Below the pieces are notes generated by a model. That model did no database searches. It saw only the letters and a list, made by a program, of their open reading frames with translations, and was not told the origin of the DNA. A DNA stretch of 64,000 bases from Sthenelais limicola (Eukaryota; Annelida; Polychaeta; Phyllodocida; Sigalionidae). The DNA is taken from contig OW804102.1 of the NCBI GenBank assembly GCA_942159475.1, positions 27,162,873 through 27,226,872 of the forward strand, given 5' to 3'. How positions within the stretch are numbered: the stretch's first letter is position 1; the number at the start of each line of letters is the position of its first letter. The translations under genes were made by a program, and so were the position numbers. This document shows positions 10,081-20,819 of this stretch, piece after piece.

Positions 10081-10540
10081 GCTGTTTTAACATCTATTTG
10101 CCTCCTCTGCCTGCAGCAGAGTGGATCATAGAGACCGTTTCCCTAGTAACTCAACTAAAACAATCCGCCGTTAATGATTGCCTGGCCGCCTCAGTGTGTC
10201 GGCCTCTCAGCCACATTCTCCCCGGCCAGTCAATAGCTTTTATCCTTTATTGAGATCCACAAGCACAACATTTTAATAGACCATGCTTTCTCCCGCGTCG
10301 CCAATCCGGAGATAATTTCGAGGCGCGGGCATTGTGCCTCGTGGATGCAGGTTTATTTTTACCTGGCTGAAGCACGGATATGAATTGAGACCATTGGGGG
10401 AGGCTCGCAATGGTCGGAGAGTTGTTTCTTCACCTATCATTCTTCTGTTGGCCTTTTTGCCCCATTTGCTTTGGGGAGAGGGCTGAATACAGGCACACCT
10501 CCACGCATTAAGGGAGTGAAGAGGCACTTAAGCATTTAAC
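10081..10540. other. Non-repetitive island, no gene recognised
   Basis: About 460 bp of balanced-composition sequence with no matches elsewhere in the window and no convincing coding frame. It could be conserved noncoding DNA, which the sequence alone cannot show. Confidence 0.3.
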
Positions 10541-10740
10541 AATGTTCAATAGAGAAGATAACTCTATTACTGGTCTGCCACCCACTTCTCCTCCAAGAGC
10601 TCTTCCCAAAGATCATCCACATATGGATCCAAACCTCTCCGCACTGCTTGTGCACGTGTCTCAAGTCTCCTGCACGAGGATATTTCACGAGGACGTTGTC
10701 CTTGAATTAATTGTTTCAAGCATCTATGTGGACATGAGCG

Positions 10741-11385
10741 AATGGTGAGAGGGAAGGGTGGGAGGATGGGGAGGAGGAGGGAAGGGGTGGGAGGAGTGAA
10801 GGGGTGGGGGGAGGAGGGAGAAGAAGGACAAAGGAGGAAGAAGAAGGAAGAAGGAGGAGGAAGAAGGAGGAAGAAGGAGGAAGAAGGAGAAAGAAGGAGG
10901 AAGAAGGAGAAAGAAGGAGAAAGAAGGAAGAAGGAGGAAGAAGGAGAAAGAAGGAGAAAGAAGGAGAAAGAAGGAAGAAGGAGGAAGAAGGAGAAAGAAG
11001 GAAGAAGGAGGAGGAAGAAGGAGGAGGAATATGGAGGAGGAATATGGAGGAGGAATATGGAGGAGGAATATGGAGGAGGAAGAAGGAAGAAGGAGGAAGA
11101 AGGAGGAAGAAGGAGGAGGAAGAAGGAAGAAGGAGGAAGAAGGAGGAGGAAGAAGGAAGAAGGAGGAAGAAGAAGGAGGAAAAAGAAGGAGGATGAAGAA
11201 GGAGGAAGAAGGAAGAAGGAGGAAGTAGAAGGAGGAAGAAGGAGGGAGGAGGAAGTAGAGGAGGGATCGAGGAGGAAGTGGAGAAGCGAGGAAGAGAGGG
11301 AGGAGGTGGCAGATGAGGAAAGGGGTCCAGGAGGAGGTAGTAGAAGTATAGAAAGAGGAGGCACTGTGTAGCAGGAGGAGGGGGT
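10741..11385. repeat. Purine-rich GGAAGAAGGA repeat tract (about 640 bp)
   Basis: Almost uninterrupted A/G strand built from AGGAAGAAGG and GGAGAAAGAA units, with an inner four-unit block of GAGGAATATGG (about 11028-11075). Long open frames here on both strands (RRKKEEE on plus, LLPPSSS on minus) are compositional. Mirror-symmetric purine tracts can adopt triplex structures. Confidence 0.95.
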
Positions 11386-11624
11386 ACAGGGGGGGGGGCG
11401 GGTAGTGTGAAAACAAGGGTACTGGAGGGGGTGGACCAGAGACCATCATACCATATAGCATGCAGGCTGTCTATATAGATACAGGCAGGTAGAGAGACAC
11501 ATGCAATCTGGATGCTTTACTCGTGTAGCACAATGCTCTAATAATAGCCCACTTATTGTCAATACATTACGCCACTTTAGAGCAGCAGACATCTCCCTTG
11601 CCGCATATACAGGCCATACATACA

Positions 11625-11660
11625 TGGCCAATTCCACCAATTTGACAACATTTGGCCCCC
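11625..11660 (+). repeat. Left terminal inverted repeat of the large transposon
   Basis: Starts TGGCCAATTCCACCAATTTG and ends CATTTGGCCCCC. It pairs with 22264-22299 with one mismatch at position 7. Confidence 0.85.
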
Positions 11661-12015
11661 AACCGTGGAAAGGGGTAAAATGGGCTTAAATCAAGTTAAT
11701 TATCATTTATTTGATTTTTTTTTTTGATAGGATGGTTCTACCAACCTGTGGAACAACATTTTTGGCATTTTTAGCCCAATTTTCTTTTTTTTTTTATTTC
11801 AAAATCCCATTTTTGAGGCAAAAATCATTTTTTTTAACAGCCAATAGTCCGTGGAATTGCTAAATTTCTAAATAATCTTCAAAATTGAACTTTTTTTTTT
11901 GTATGTTGTGATAGTAGGTTACGTGAATATGATCTGTGTAAAAAAAAAATGCAAAAAAAATATTTTTTGGCCAAAAGCCATCAAAAATCAAAAAAAAAAA
12001 TTGTGGGTACCCCCC

Positions 12016-12421
12016 CATGTCGTCTTCGTCACGCTGTGTGCCTAAGGTGGAATAAATAAATTTAAAAAAAAAAAAAACGTCAAATTTTGATGAATAATGA
12101 TAGAGTGCATGGGATTATATAGGTATAGAATATCAAATGTATTGATTTGAGTTTTTCTTGAATCGTAGCTGAGAAATAACATGGCGGCAAAAGGTCGTGG
12201 GTACCCTAGCCCATGTCGTCTTCGTCACGCCTATTTTATGGTTTTTAGAGCCTTACAAGGCATGAATTTAATAATAAACTTTAAATTTGACATTTATTAT
12301 TAAGTTTGCTTAATATCAATCTATGTAGACTGAAATTAATAATTTCTGAGTCGTTTTTGTATGATTTGTACGGCAAAATGCTTAAAAAACCTTCGTCACG
12401 CTTTATGTCGTCTTCGTCACG
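12016..12421 (+). promoter_or_regulatory. Left subterminal motif cluster (GTCGTCTTCGTCACG x3)
   Basis: Exact copies at 12019-12033, 12215-12229 and 12407-12421, plus a partial CTTCGTCACG at 12391. The first two follow GTGGGTACCC. All point the same way, opposite to the three copies at the right end. This arrangement resembles transposase-binding subterminal repeats; binding is inferred. Confidence 0.65.
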
Positions 12422-12424
12422 TAG

Positions 12425-12567
12425 TGTGGAACAGCTGAACTAAATTCGTAAAATCTCTAGAGCCGTCTAGCGTAAACGCTTGAAACTGCCGGAAGTTTCG
12501 TTGCAGACGATACTTTCTCGAAAGAAGTCATTGAACAAGGCAACTGACGAACTATTATTACTTTCTG
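12425..12567 (+). other. Putative 5' UTR exon of the transposase gene
   Basis: An exon end followed by a strong donor GTAGGT (12568). The matching acceptor TTTTTTCTAG ends at 13042, four bases before the start codon at 13046. The transcription start is not determined; the left boundary given is arbitrary. Confidence 0.35.
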
Positions 12568-12774
12568 GTAGGTATTTAAGTTAAATATATGTCATTTTTA
12601 TGTTGAAATAAGCAGATCTTGTGTCATAGAACACTGTAGTTGAATCAAAGGTTTCTGTACCAAAAGAAATCACCGTGTTTCAAAAAAAAAAATCTGATAC
12701 GATATCGGAGGTCATCTAGCAATGTAAACAACACAGCCATACTAGGCGATATAACCTTGGCCTTTGTTGTGGAT

Positions 12775-12803
12775 GGAGGGGGGGGGGCCGGGGGGGGGGG
12801 CAC
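12775..12803. repeat. Poly-G tract
   Basis: GGAGGGGGGGGGGCCGGGGG run within the putative 5' UTR intron. Confidence 0.8.
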
Positions 12804-13045
12804 CTGTTATAGATATGCTTTAATTAATAATTGACCTACTTTTGACACCCCCGACCCCTATAGGCACAAGCCCTTCACGAAATGCTAGATCTGCACGCTG
12901 AAACATTTTTAAGGAATGAAATATCCGGGAAATATCACAAATTCAATGTCAGACATAGCCTATCATAGGCTAAGATTTAAGATGCAATTTTCCCAATACC
13001 ATAAGAAATATTTTACCAATATAACTTTGATATTTTTTCTAGAAA

Positions 13046-13171
13046 ATGTCACGGATTACATCTGTAGAAGCCAAGAAGGCTAAAGCTGCTGAGAGGGCCA
13101 GGCTCTATCGTGCCCGAAAGGTGGCCACAATGGACCGTCATTATGTCATGATGAGTCGGGAACGAGCACAG
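13046..13171 (+). CDS. Transposase coding exon 1 (42 codons)
   Basis: Opens with ATG directly after an acceptor (TTTTTTCTAG) and ends phase 0 at CACAG|GTAATT. It encodes MSRITSVEAKKAKAAERAR and then RLYRARK, a Lys/Arg/Ala-rich segment. Confidence 0.75.
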
Positions 13172-14119
13172 GTAATTGTTTAATAAAAAACAAAAGATTT
13201 ATAAATGATTAATCTCAAGCAGGCAAATACTTTTAGCTTTTGATGTACCCTGACCGTTAGGGTAGGAGTACAGCCGGCCTTATGATTTTACATCAGAAAG
13301 ATTTTCTTTATATAGTCAGCTATAGGTGTACGACTCAAACATAGTAGACAGAAGTGACATGGATGGTATAATTGAATCAACAGCTGGCAAGCCTTAGCGG
13401 CTGGGAGTTGTTTCTCCCTGAAGCAGTGAACAGAATAATATTTTCTAATATTAATTTTAATATTAATATTTTCTAAACATTTGCAGGTAATTTATTTTCA
13501 TCCAAATAATTAATTTTCTGGAAGGCCAGTGTTAAACTCCCAGTAGTTCGGTGCAAACAGTGATCTCATCCTCTATCCTTATATAGCTGACCCAATAGGC
13601 CACGCCCATTTTACACCATACCGTACACATTCGATTTTTCTGCAATTCCAATCTATATATTTATACAATCTGTTTGAGTCGCACACCTGCACAAGGTATA
13701 AAAGTAGAAACAATTTCTTGCCACCGTTCATTCTTCAAAGCAAATCCAAGCAGCCAACATCATACACACTTCCTTACGCTCAAGTTTTCTGTTTGGACAC
13801 CCATCCAACGTTTTTTTACATATGAACTACATTTCTAACTACTTCCTATGTCTATAATCAAAAATGATTATGCCTTGATACTCTATGCTTGCGTATTATG
13901 TGAATATCTGTAATGGAAATAAAAGGCATTTGCAAAAACAAAAAAATATCCTAACCATATAAAGATATGTATTTGATATACACGTTATATTTCATTCTAG
14001 AAAAACTATGACGAAAAAAAAAAGAACATGACAGCAGAGGAGAAGGTTCAAGAGAGGATCCGAAAAGCTGCTGTAAAACAGGAGCAAAGGTTGAGGAAAG
14101 AAGGTGTGTATGACCAATC

Positions 14120-14152
<33 letters not shown>

Positions 14153-17100
14153 TTAATCCGGGGAAATTTGTAGTCCCTTACCAATGTAGCAAAATAACAA
14201 AATGGCACGACACAAGGGACACAGCATTAACGTCATTAGAATTGTAAGAGCCTTGATGGCAGTTTATGTTGAATAAAACATATATCATATACAAAAATTG
14301 TACAACATTTTGTACTTAAAAATTAATAATTTTGAATAGCTGTGCTGTTATCTAGTTATCCATACCAAGCCATATGCGCGGTTACATTGTGCGCAAAAGG
14401 ATATTAATATATGAAATAAAACACACAAATTAATAATCATTTTTAAAAAACCTGAATAAACCTGAAAAACTCACAAAACATAGAAGGGTAAACGTTATGC
14501 TAAAATTCAATGTTAAGTCTCCAATGGTTTGGTACAAACTGAAAAGCATAATCACTATGTCAGAATTCCTATGTTAACTCTCCAATGGGGCGGTCCAAAC
14601 AGTAAATACAGATGGCGCCACCACCGATTGGTTTTGTTCTGGTATAAATAGTGGAGAAATTCTGCAGCCACTCATACCGCTCTTCGCCGGCAAGCCGAAC
14701 ACTTCACCATATGAAACAACCCACTGCTTGAGAAGAGTTTTGTTATATTCAATACCGAACCCTTTCACTTATAGGTACAGACTGTTCTGAATGATGATAT
14801 TATAATATGTATGTGAGTTTATTGGGATCTAGAATATAATTTTTGTCCTAAATCTGTATACAACAATAAAAAATATACTTGGCATTGTCGTAGATGTACC
14901 TGTTGTAACATGATTATTTTCTTTACATGAAAGGTATTTTTTTTAAAGATTTTATTTTCACTGGGTACATCACCTCCAAGAGGAGTAGGATATATATTCC
15001 GTTGGAACCCAGCTTGGGCTATGAGTGACTATATACATAGGATAATAAGTGAGCAACACAAAGGACAAGATAGAACATAACCTCTTCCTGTGAGAGTGAC
15101 TTCTTCATTGATTATGAATACAAAAAATGCAAGCAGTGAATAAGTACCTCAAGGTTTTAGGGGGGCGTAATAGGGAGAAAAATTAGTGGAGATATTAAGT
15201 CATCAAGTAACTTGTTTGGACCGTACCATTGGAGAATTCTATGTTAAAGAAAACTAGCGTGAAAAAAGAGCTTCGAATCGCATAATGTTGTCATAAAATT
15301 AGTAGAGAGATTGATTGGACCGTACCATTGTAGAAATCTATGCTAAACTAAATAACGTGAAAAAAGAGCTTCGAATCACATATTATTTATGTTTCAAATT
15401 GTGAAATGGTAAGGAAATAAAAATCTGTTTAAAAAAAAGATATTATGTGATTATTGTTTTAATAATATTTTCTTTTTTAATTTACAGCTGCCGCTTCAGT
15501 CGCCCATGACACAAGCGCTGAACTGCCGACAGAAGGAGCCAGGATAACAGTCCCTGCTTCTGTTGCCGCTGCTGTTGCCGCTGCTGTTGCTGACCCTGTT
15601 GCTGCTCCCGTTGCCGCTCCTGTTGTCGCTTCTGTTGCCGCTCCTGCTCCTGTTGCCGCTTCTGTTGCCGCTCTTGTTGCCGCCCCTGTTGCTGCTCCCG
15701 TTGCCGCTCCCGTTGCTGCTCCTGTTGCCGTTTCTGTTGCCGCTCTTGTTGCTGCTTCTGTTGCCGCTCCTGTTGCCGCTCCTCGTGACAATCCTAAACG
15801 GACACTTGCACCATTATGGTATGATTAATATTCATTTGATAGACTAAGGCAAAAGTACCTCTAATTAGGATGTGATTACCTGATTATGAGAAAGAATTCC
15901 AAAAATCAACTTGTATTTTAAGAATTTATTTCCATGGAAGTGATCGTCCATGTGAAACTTGACCTAAACACAATGAAATTATATTTTAAATGTTTATTTC
16001 TATGGAGGTGATTATCCATATGAAATCTGTACTAAAACATAGATCAATATTTCTTGAAGGTTATGATAATTATGTCTATTCCAGGAATCGATATCATGCA
16101 ACAAGGAGTGGTGCTAATGGAGAAAAGCCCCTAACGATAAGTTGTTTAAATGAATATGAATATATTGTTTTTTAATTGCAGAGAGTAGAGCTAAGTATTT
16201 TGAATATCTTTTGAGGCATTTGAGATTATAAGGGCTGGTTTAATATATGAGATAATATAATTAATAGGTGATAATTAATATTTAATGAGGTTACCCAATG
16301 TTACGTTAAAAATCTCAAGGTTAAATTGCCAGTGGTGCGGTCCAAAAAAAAGGCATAATCATTCTAAAAATATTTCTATGTTAAATTGCCAATAGGGCGG
16401 TCCAAACAGTAAATGCAGATGGCGCCACCGTCAAATCGGTTTTGCACCGTACACATCGCCAAGTATAAATAGCGGATAAATTGCGCAGCTAATCATATGG
16501 ATCGTCGCCGGGCAGCTGGACACATCGCCGAACAGCGGTTACTGACAAATTTGAGAAGAGCCTTGTTATATTCACTATCAAACTTCTCTTATACAGGCAA
16601 AATCCCATTGCTTGAGCAAGAGTATCTGTTATATTCAATACCCTTACCCTACACAAACCTTGCCACAGCTTAACACTCCTTACTAATAGTCCCATATTTT
16701 TATGAGAAAAATATTATATCGAGTAAAATAAGATATTTGATAAGTCAACCATAATTAGTTGATAATCCCTCGCCGTCTATACTACACGCGTACAGTCCCT
16801 AGTAGGCTACTAGCTAGGTTAGATTTAACAACGTCAGCCGAGCTATACCCTGTACTGGGTTACATAATAATAGCAAGGGCTAGGCTATAGGTCCACTATA
16901 CTTCTAGACAACTGAGGCTACGTGCCTGAGTGGTCGAGAAGTATAGTACATTGGTAGCAGACACGATATATGTGGGTAAGATTTTCAGAAAATGTACAAT
17001 TGGCAGCTGTACTCATTTAGTAAATTCCGCTAAATTAGGCTCCAATTTGGTCAATATTAGGTAAATTCGAGTATATTTGGCATTGCATTGATCCTAGCAA

Positions 17101-19657
17101 TCTGTTTGGTTAGGTTGAACTTTATTTTGGTCTGAAATTTGGGTTATTTGAGAGGATTCGTGAAGACGAATTGTACATTTTTTGTAACCAACCGAGCGAA
17201 TTTGCCTTAACAGAAACACTTCTGCGACAGCCCTTGTCTTATAATGACTGTATGTACAGAGAATGACCTTTTGGTAACAGCTAGAATATATGTATTGGGT
17301 ATGACTTTTTGATGGCACATCGAGTAAACCTTTGTAATAGTGATAGGCTGATAGAAATATAAACGTACCAGGCATACTCTAAATACTAACAATTATTGAT
17401 TCACTATTATTATATTTCTCATTCTTGGTGTAAGTTGATTAAAGACTATAATTCGCCGTATCATTTTTAAAACCTGATCGGCAGGACTTTAATGAAATTT
17501 ATTAAACTGTTGATTTTTTCATATTGGTCTGGAATTTTTTAATATTTATTTATCTATTTCATTCTGGGTTTTTTCAGCGCACTTCCAGTTGCTATCTCCT
17601 TTAGCAGATTACCTGAGGTAAAGAAGCTGAAGCGGGAGCAAGCGAAAATGCTGGACAATCAGGCCCGAGCAATCCAAAAGCAACAGGACGACATGGAAAA
17701 GATCAAGAGGGACTTAGCCAGGAAGGAGGAAGAAGTGAAATGTCTGCAGGAGAAGATGAGAGGTGTACATGAGAAGACAATAGAGGAGGAGGCAGAGGAA
17801 ATTATCGCCCAGCATGATGTTGGTAAGTTGATACCATTACTTACCATCAGAGAGAGTATTAAATCTTCTAAAGTTTCGGACAAAAAGAATATTTTTTCAA
17901 CAGATTCTGGATCTGATTTCGGGAAAAAAATTCCAAGAGGTTTGAAATCAAAGGTTGCTTTGGAAGTTGGGGTAAGTCGACAGCTTTTAGGTAAACCTAG
18001 GATTAGACAGCCAAAGAGGGCAGAGTGGTCGGCCAAGAAAGCAATGATTAACGATTTTCTGATGCGTGCAGAGAATTCCGCCAGGCTCCCTTCCAGTAAG
18101 GACAATAGTTTGGGAGAGAGGTATGGTCTAACCAATACCATGACAGAATTGTTTAACGATTTCTGTAAAGAATATCCATCAGTGAAAATCGGTAAGAGCT
18201 TCTTCTTCCGCTCAAGGGACAGTAAGAAAATAAAGCTTCTGAAAGAAACAAAAAGGCGTGATTGTATGTGCAAGAAGTGCCAGAATATGTCCCGGTTAGG
18301 TTTGGCAGCAGGATTGAACTTTTTGAAGGATATGGAGACGGAGGAGGTCGAGGATAGGGCTGGGATCAATCTCAGGGGTAGAAAAGTGGTGACTTTTATT
18401 TTCTGGGAGAGGCAGGAGGTTTGTCTGAATGGGAGTACCTTCATGAACGACATGCCAGTGAAAAAGACCCTGAGGAAGGAGGAATTCATGGAGCTGCTCA
18501 TATCATCACACACTGCATATTTGAGCCATGTCAGTCGCTATCGTCACCAAGCAAAGACTGCCAGGGAGGTCAAACAGAATATTTCTATTACAGAATGTAT
18601 TCTGGAGATTGATTATGCTGAGAATTATGGCTTCATCTACCAAGATGAACCTAGTTCTATTTATTATTCCAGACCACAGGCTACCATCTTCTCAAGCGTA
18701 GCAACATTCAAGAGAGATGGTGAAAAGGTGACTAAGAGTATTGGAGGCATTTCTGAGGAGATGAAACACGCTGCTCCTACTACTCTTTCATTTTTGTCAC
18801 ATATAATTCCAATGATCCGTGAATTAAATCCGGATATAACTATTGTCCATATTTTTAGTGACTCCCGATCATCACAGTTCAGGAACAGATACATTACGCA
18901 TCTTGTCTCACTGGCTCCAAAATTATTTGGTGTGGCTATGACATGGTCCTACCATGAGAGTGGACATGGCAAGTCAGCTTGTGATGGGGTGGGAGGTTCG
19001 TTGAAGAGTAAGGCGGAAAATCTGGTAAAGACAGGAGTCATAATGAGTGATGCTAAAACATTAGCCAAGGTCCTCAAATCGTCAGGGATTCGTACAGAAA
19101 TTGTGTACGTGTCTGCAAAACATATAGAAAAAAGCAGAGCAAAAATGGAAAAATGGCATGTGTCGCCTGTGGTTGGATTGATGAAACAGCATATGGTATG
19201 TCCCTTCAATGGTCATTTGTATGTTCGCAGTGTTTCCTGCTTTTGTGATGGTTGCTCTATCTTAAAGAATCAACTTCCCCAATGTGACGGTTGGGAAAAG
19301 TTGAAAATATCTGCATTAAAAAATGAGGCCTTGATGGAACAAATCCCGGAGGATGAAAATAATTTAATAATAAATAAAGAGCATGAAACAGCGTTGGTTG
19401 ATGTAGAATTGGCTGAATATTATGGGTCTCAAAGTGAAGATGAAGGGGATGGTGGGGAAGGGATCGAGGATGGGGAGGAGGAAAATCTGGATAAAGATGT
19501 TGCTAATCTGATTCCAGAGGCAGAAACCAGTGTTCAGAAAGAGGTTCGAAGGAAGAGAGGGAAGGGAGAGAAAACAAGTATTGGAGAGGGAGGGAAGAGG
19601 AGAAAGTCGACGAGGTGTGGCAGGTCCAAATCAACCTATTTTATGTTCATGGATTAA
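13046..19657 (+). CDS. Transposase of the large DNA transposon (spliced, 879 aa, Sola-like)
   Basis: Coding exons 13046-13171, 14001-14103, 15488-15818 and 17578-19657 join in frame (2640 nt with stop). All introns are GT-AG, of 829, 1384 and 1759 bp. Residues 1-75 are very basic and charged (AERARLYRARK, then EKKKNMTAEEK), likely nucleic-acid binding. Residues 95-180 are a Val-Ala-Pro repeat linker. Residues about 203-270 are a heptad-rich coiled coil. The core has LEIDYAEN (D532), HIFSDSRSSQF (D615) and HGKSACDGVGG (D656), which fits strand-1, strand-4 and helix carboxylates of a DDD/E nuclease fold; E667 is an alternative third acid. Cysteine clusters CMCKKC (416-421) and CFCDGC (741-746) could bind zinc. 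The C-terminus is acidic, then Lys/Arg-rich (RRKRGKGEK), a probable nuclear signal. The lack of internal stops suggests a recently active element. Superfamily assignment to Sola is inference; a domesticated derivative is less likely because the inverted repeats survive. Confidence 0.8.
13530..13950 (+). repeat. Promoter-like repeat module 1 in intron 1
   Basis: Begins TGTTAAACTCCCAGTAGTTC, has the box GTTCGGTGCAAACAG, the TATA-like GGTATAAAAG (about 13695) and a polyA signal in GGAAATAAAAGG. It shares its box and TATA arrangement with modules at 14.5, 16.3 and 20.6 kb. It resembles the LTR or core promoter of a short retroelement, but no TG..CA boundaries or primer site could be fixed. Confidence 0.4.
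14001..14103 (+). CDS. Transposase coding exon 2
   Basis: Acceptor TTCATTCTAG before 14001 and donor GTGTGT after 14103, ending in phase 1. It encodes KNYDEKKKNMTAEEKVQER and then a basic stretch ending RLRKE. A donor two bases later would lead to an early stop in exon 3, so 14103 is chosen. Confidence 0.75.
14120..14155. repeat. AAT microsatellite
   Basis: About ten AAT triplets in intron 2. Confidence 0.9.
14505..14900 (+). repeat. Promoter-like repeat module 2 in intron 2
   Basis: Two tandem boxes (CCAATGGTTTGGTACAAAC and CCAATGGGGCGGTCCAAAC), then CAGATGGCGCCACC, the TATA-like GGTATAAATAG and CGCTCTTCGCCGGCAAGC. A possible polyA signal lies in ACAATAAAAAATA. It is homologous to 16.3 and 20.6 kb. 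Confidence 0.45.
15205..15390 (-). repeat. Inverted module: two GGACCGTACCATTG boxes
   Basis: Two tandem units of about 100 bp, each GGACCGTACCATTG...ATGYTAAA...GAAAAAAGAGCTTCGAATC. They are reverse-oriented relatives of the GGTCCAAAC boxes. A third unit is at 20820-20925. Confidence 0.55.
15488..15818 (+). CDS. Transposase coding exon 3 (Val-Ala-Pro repeat linker)
   Basis: Acceptor TTTACAG before 15488 and donor GTATGA after 15818; it enters in phase 1 and leaves with two bases that complete a Cys codon with exon 4. About 250 bp of CCTGTTGCCGCT-type repeats encode a VAAPVAAS-type low-complexity linker, then DNPKRTLAPL. The repeat is also open on the minus strand and in another plus frame; those readings are artefacts. 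Confidence 0.7.
16240..16549 (+). repeat. 310-bp direct repeat, copy 1 (promoter-like module 3)
   Basis: Nearly identical to 20510-20819. It contains GTTACCCAATGTTACG, GCCAGTGGTGCGGTCCAAAA, GCCAATAGGGCGGTCCAAAC, GATGGCGCCACC, the TATA-like AAGTATAAATAGCGG and ATCGTCGCCGGGCAGCTGG. It lies in intron 3. Confidence 0.8.
16974..17190 (-). mobile_element. MITE family A copy nested in transposase intron 3
   Basis: Begins GGGTAAGATTTTCAGAAAAT and ends CGAATTGTACATTTTTTG. It sits between coding exons 3 and 4 of the transposase, so it inserted after the large element arose or after a copy landed here. Its right tip has decayed. Confidence 0.7.
17578..19657 (+). CDS. Transposase coding exon 4 (catalytic core)
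   Basis: Acceptor TTTTTTCAG ends at 17577. One base completes the split codon, then GCACTTCCAGTTGCT runs in frame to a TAA at 19657. This 693-codon exon carries the coiled coil, all three candidate catalytic aspartates (codons at 18611, 18860 and 18983), both cysteine clusters and the acidic then basic tail. The reverse-strand open frame inside it is a shadow. Confidence 0.85.
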
Positions 19658-19725
19658 TTTATAAATGTAACGTATTGATAATTTATATTTTACATTTGTT
19701 TTTACGAATCAATTTCATTATGAAT

Positions 19726-19731
19726 AATAAA
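19726..19731 (+). terminator. Polyadenylation signal of the transposase gene
   Basis: AATAAA 69 bases after the stop codon. Confidence 0.6.
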
Positions 19732-19818
19732 CAGATGTCTATCGAAATTATGATTTCAAACCTCGATATTATATTATGTTAAAATGACTCTCTGATTGTA
19801 AGAAATGGTATCAACGAA

Positions 19819-20204
19819 GCCTCTATCCAAGCCTCATATATATATGGTCGTTACTGTAGGCATCTCTTTTCATGCATTTATGTTCGACAGAATGGCCTCT
19901 AAATAGCGAGCAGAAACCGTTTTTTTTTAGAAAAAAAACCAGTTCATATTCACTTAACATATTCACCACCTTATATACCTGGCAGCTTCCAGAAACAGTG
20001 CGGTCCAAACAAAGTATATGGTCATTCCTGTAGACATCTCTTCTCATGTATTTATTATTGATCGATAGAACCGCACACCTCACTCTTGTTTAGCTGGCTA
20101 TATAAAGAAAACATGATAGTCCAAGGAAATGAGAAGAAAAAATTTTCACACGTAATATCTTACATACTGACTTTATTATTATCCTTTGAGGCTTGGATAG
20201 AGGT
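19819..20204. mobile_element. Inverted-repeat-bounded segment (about 386 bp) 3' of the transposase gene
   Basis: CCTCTATCCAAGCCTCA at the left and its exact complement TGAGGCTTGGATAGAGG at the right. The interior has two related units containing ATGGTCRTTNCTGTAG, CATCTCTT and CATGNATTTAT. It could be a small nested element or a fold-back. Confidence 0.5.
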
Positions 20205-20291
20205 TTTTGGGAGGCAGATATTTATTTATATATTATACTTATTGTAATTATGACAGAGTGATAATTTAATATATGTAATATATGTTACAGG

Positions 20292-20358
20292 ATTTATACA
20301 TCCGTGATATACTTAAAAAGTATTCCTTTCGTGATATACTTAAAAAGTATTCCTTTAT
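20292..20358. repeat. About 30-bp tandem duplication
   Basis: CGTGATATACTTAAAAAGTA followed by TTCCTTT, present twice in tandem. Confidence 0.85.
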
Positions 20359-20509
20359 CAACTGTTTCGCTTCTTACGATTAAGGATGATGGAGGATGGG
20401 ATACTCCATGTTGTAAATATATTGAATATGTTCCAGTATTTATACATCCATAAAATGTTATAGCATATATAATTACTCTCCTATGCCTTCCCTGCCTAGC
20501 CCAGGCTAC

Positions 20510-20819
20510 GTTTAATATATGAGATAATATAATTAATCGGTGATAATTAATATTTATTGAGGTTACCCAATGTTACGTTAAAAATCTCAAGGTTAAATTG
20601 CCAGTGGTGCGGTCCAAAAAAAAGGCATAATCGTTCTAAAAATATTTCTATGTTAAATTGCCAATAGGGCGGTCCAAACAGTAAATGCAGATGGCGCCAC
20701 CGTCAATCGGTTTTGTACCGTACACATCGCCAAGTATAAATAGCGGATAAATTGTGCAGCTAATCATATGGATCGTCGCCGGGCAGCTGGACACATGGCC
20801 GAACAGCGGTTACTGAAAA
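20510..20819 (+). repeat. 310-bp direct repeat, copy 2 (promoter-like module 4)
   Basis: Near-identical copy of 16240-16549 placed downstream of the gene. After it comes an inverted box unit (TTTGGACTGTACCATTG, GAAAAAAGAGCTTCGAATC) also found at 15.3 kb. Confidence 0.8.

Noticed and set aside
10567..11461. Long Ser/Pro/Leu frames (minus) and Arg/Lys/Glu frames (plus)
   Set aside because: They arise from an A/G-only tract that cannot encode most stop codons on the minus strand. No splice, domain or composition signal of a gene.
11624..11660. Assignment of the large transposon to Kolobok, piggyBac or hAT
   Set aside because: No TTAA flanks and no 8-bp duplication are visible, and the protein shows none of the motifs I associate with those families. 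The 4-bp flank and DDD pattern fit Sola better, though this is unproven.
15477..15847. Open frames on the minus strand (AATGAATEAAT) and in another plus frame (LLPLLLPLL) over exon 3
   Set aside because: Alternative readings of the GTTGCCGCTCCT repeat. Only the frame that joins exons 2 and 4 in phase is supported.
17659..18513. 284-codon minus-strand open frame
   Set aside because: Antisense shadow of the transposase exon; no motif of its own, whereas the plus strand has catalytic motifs and consistent splicing.
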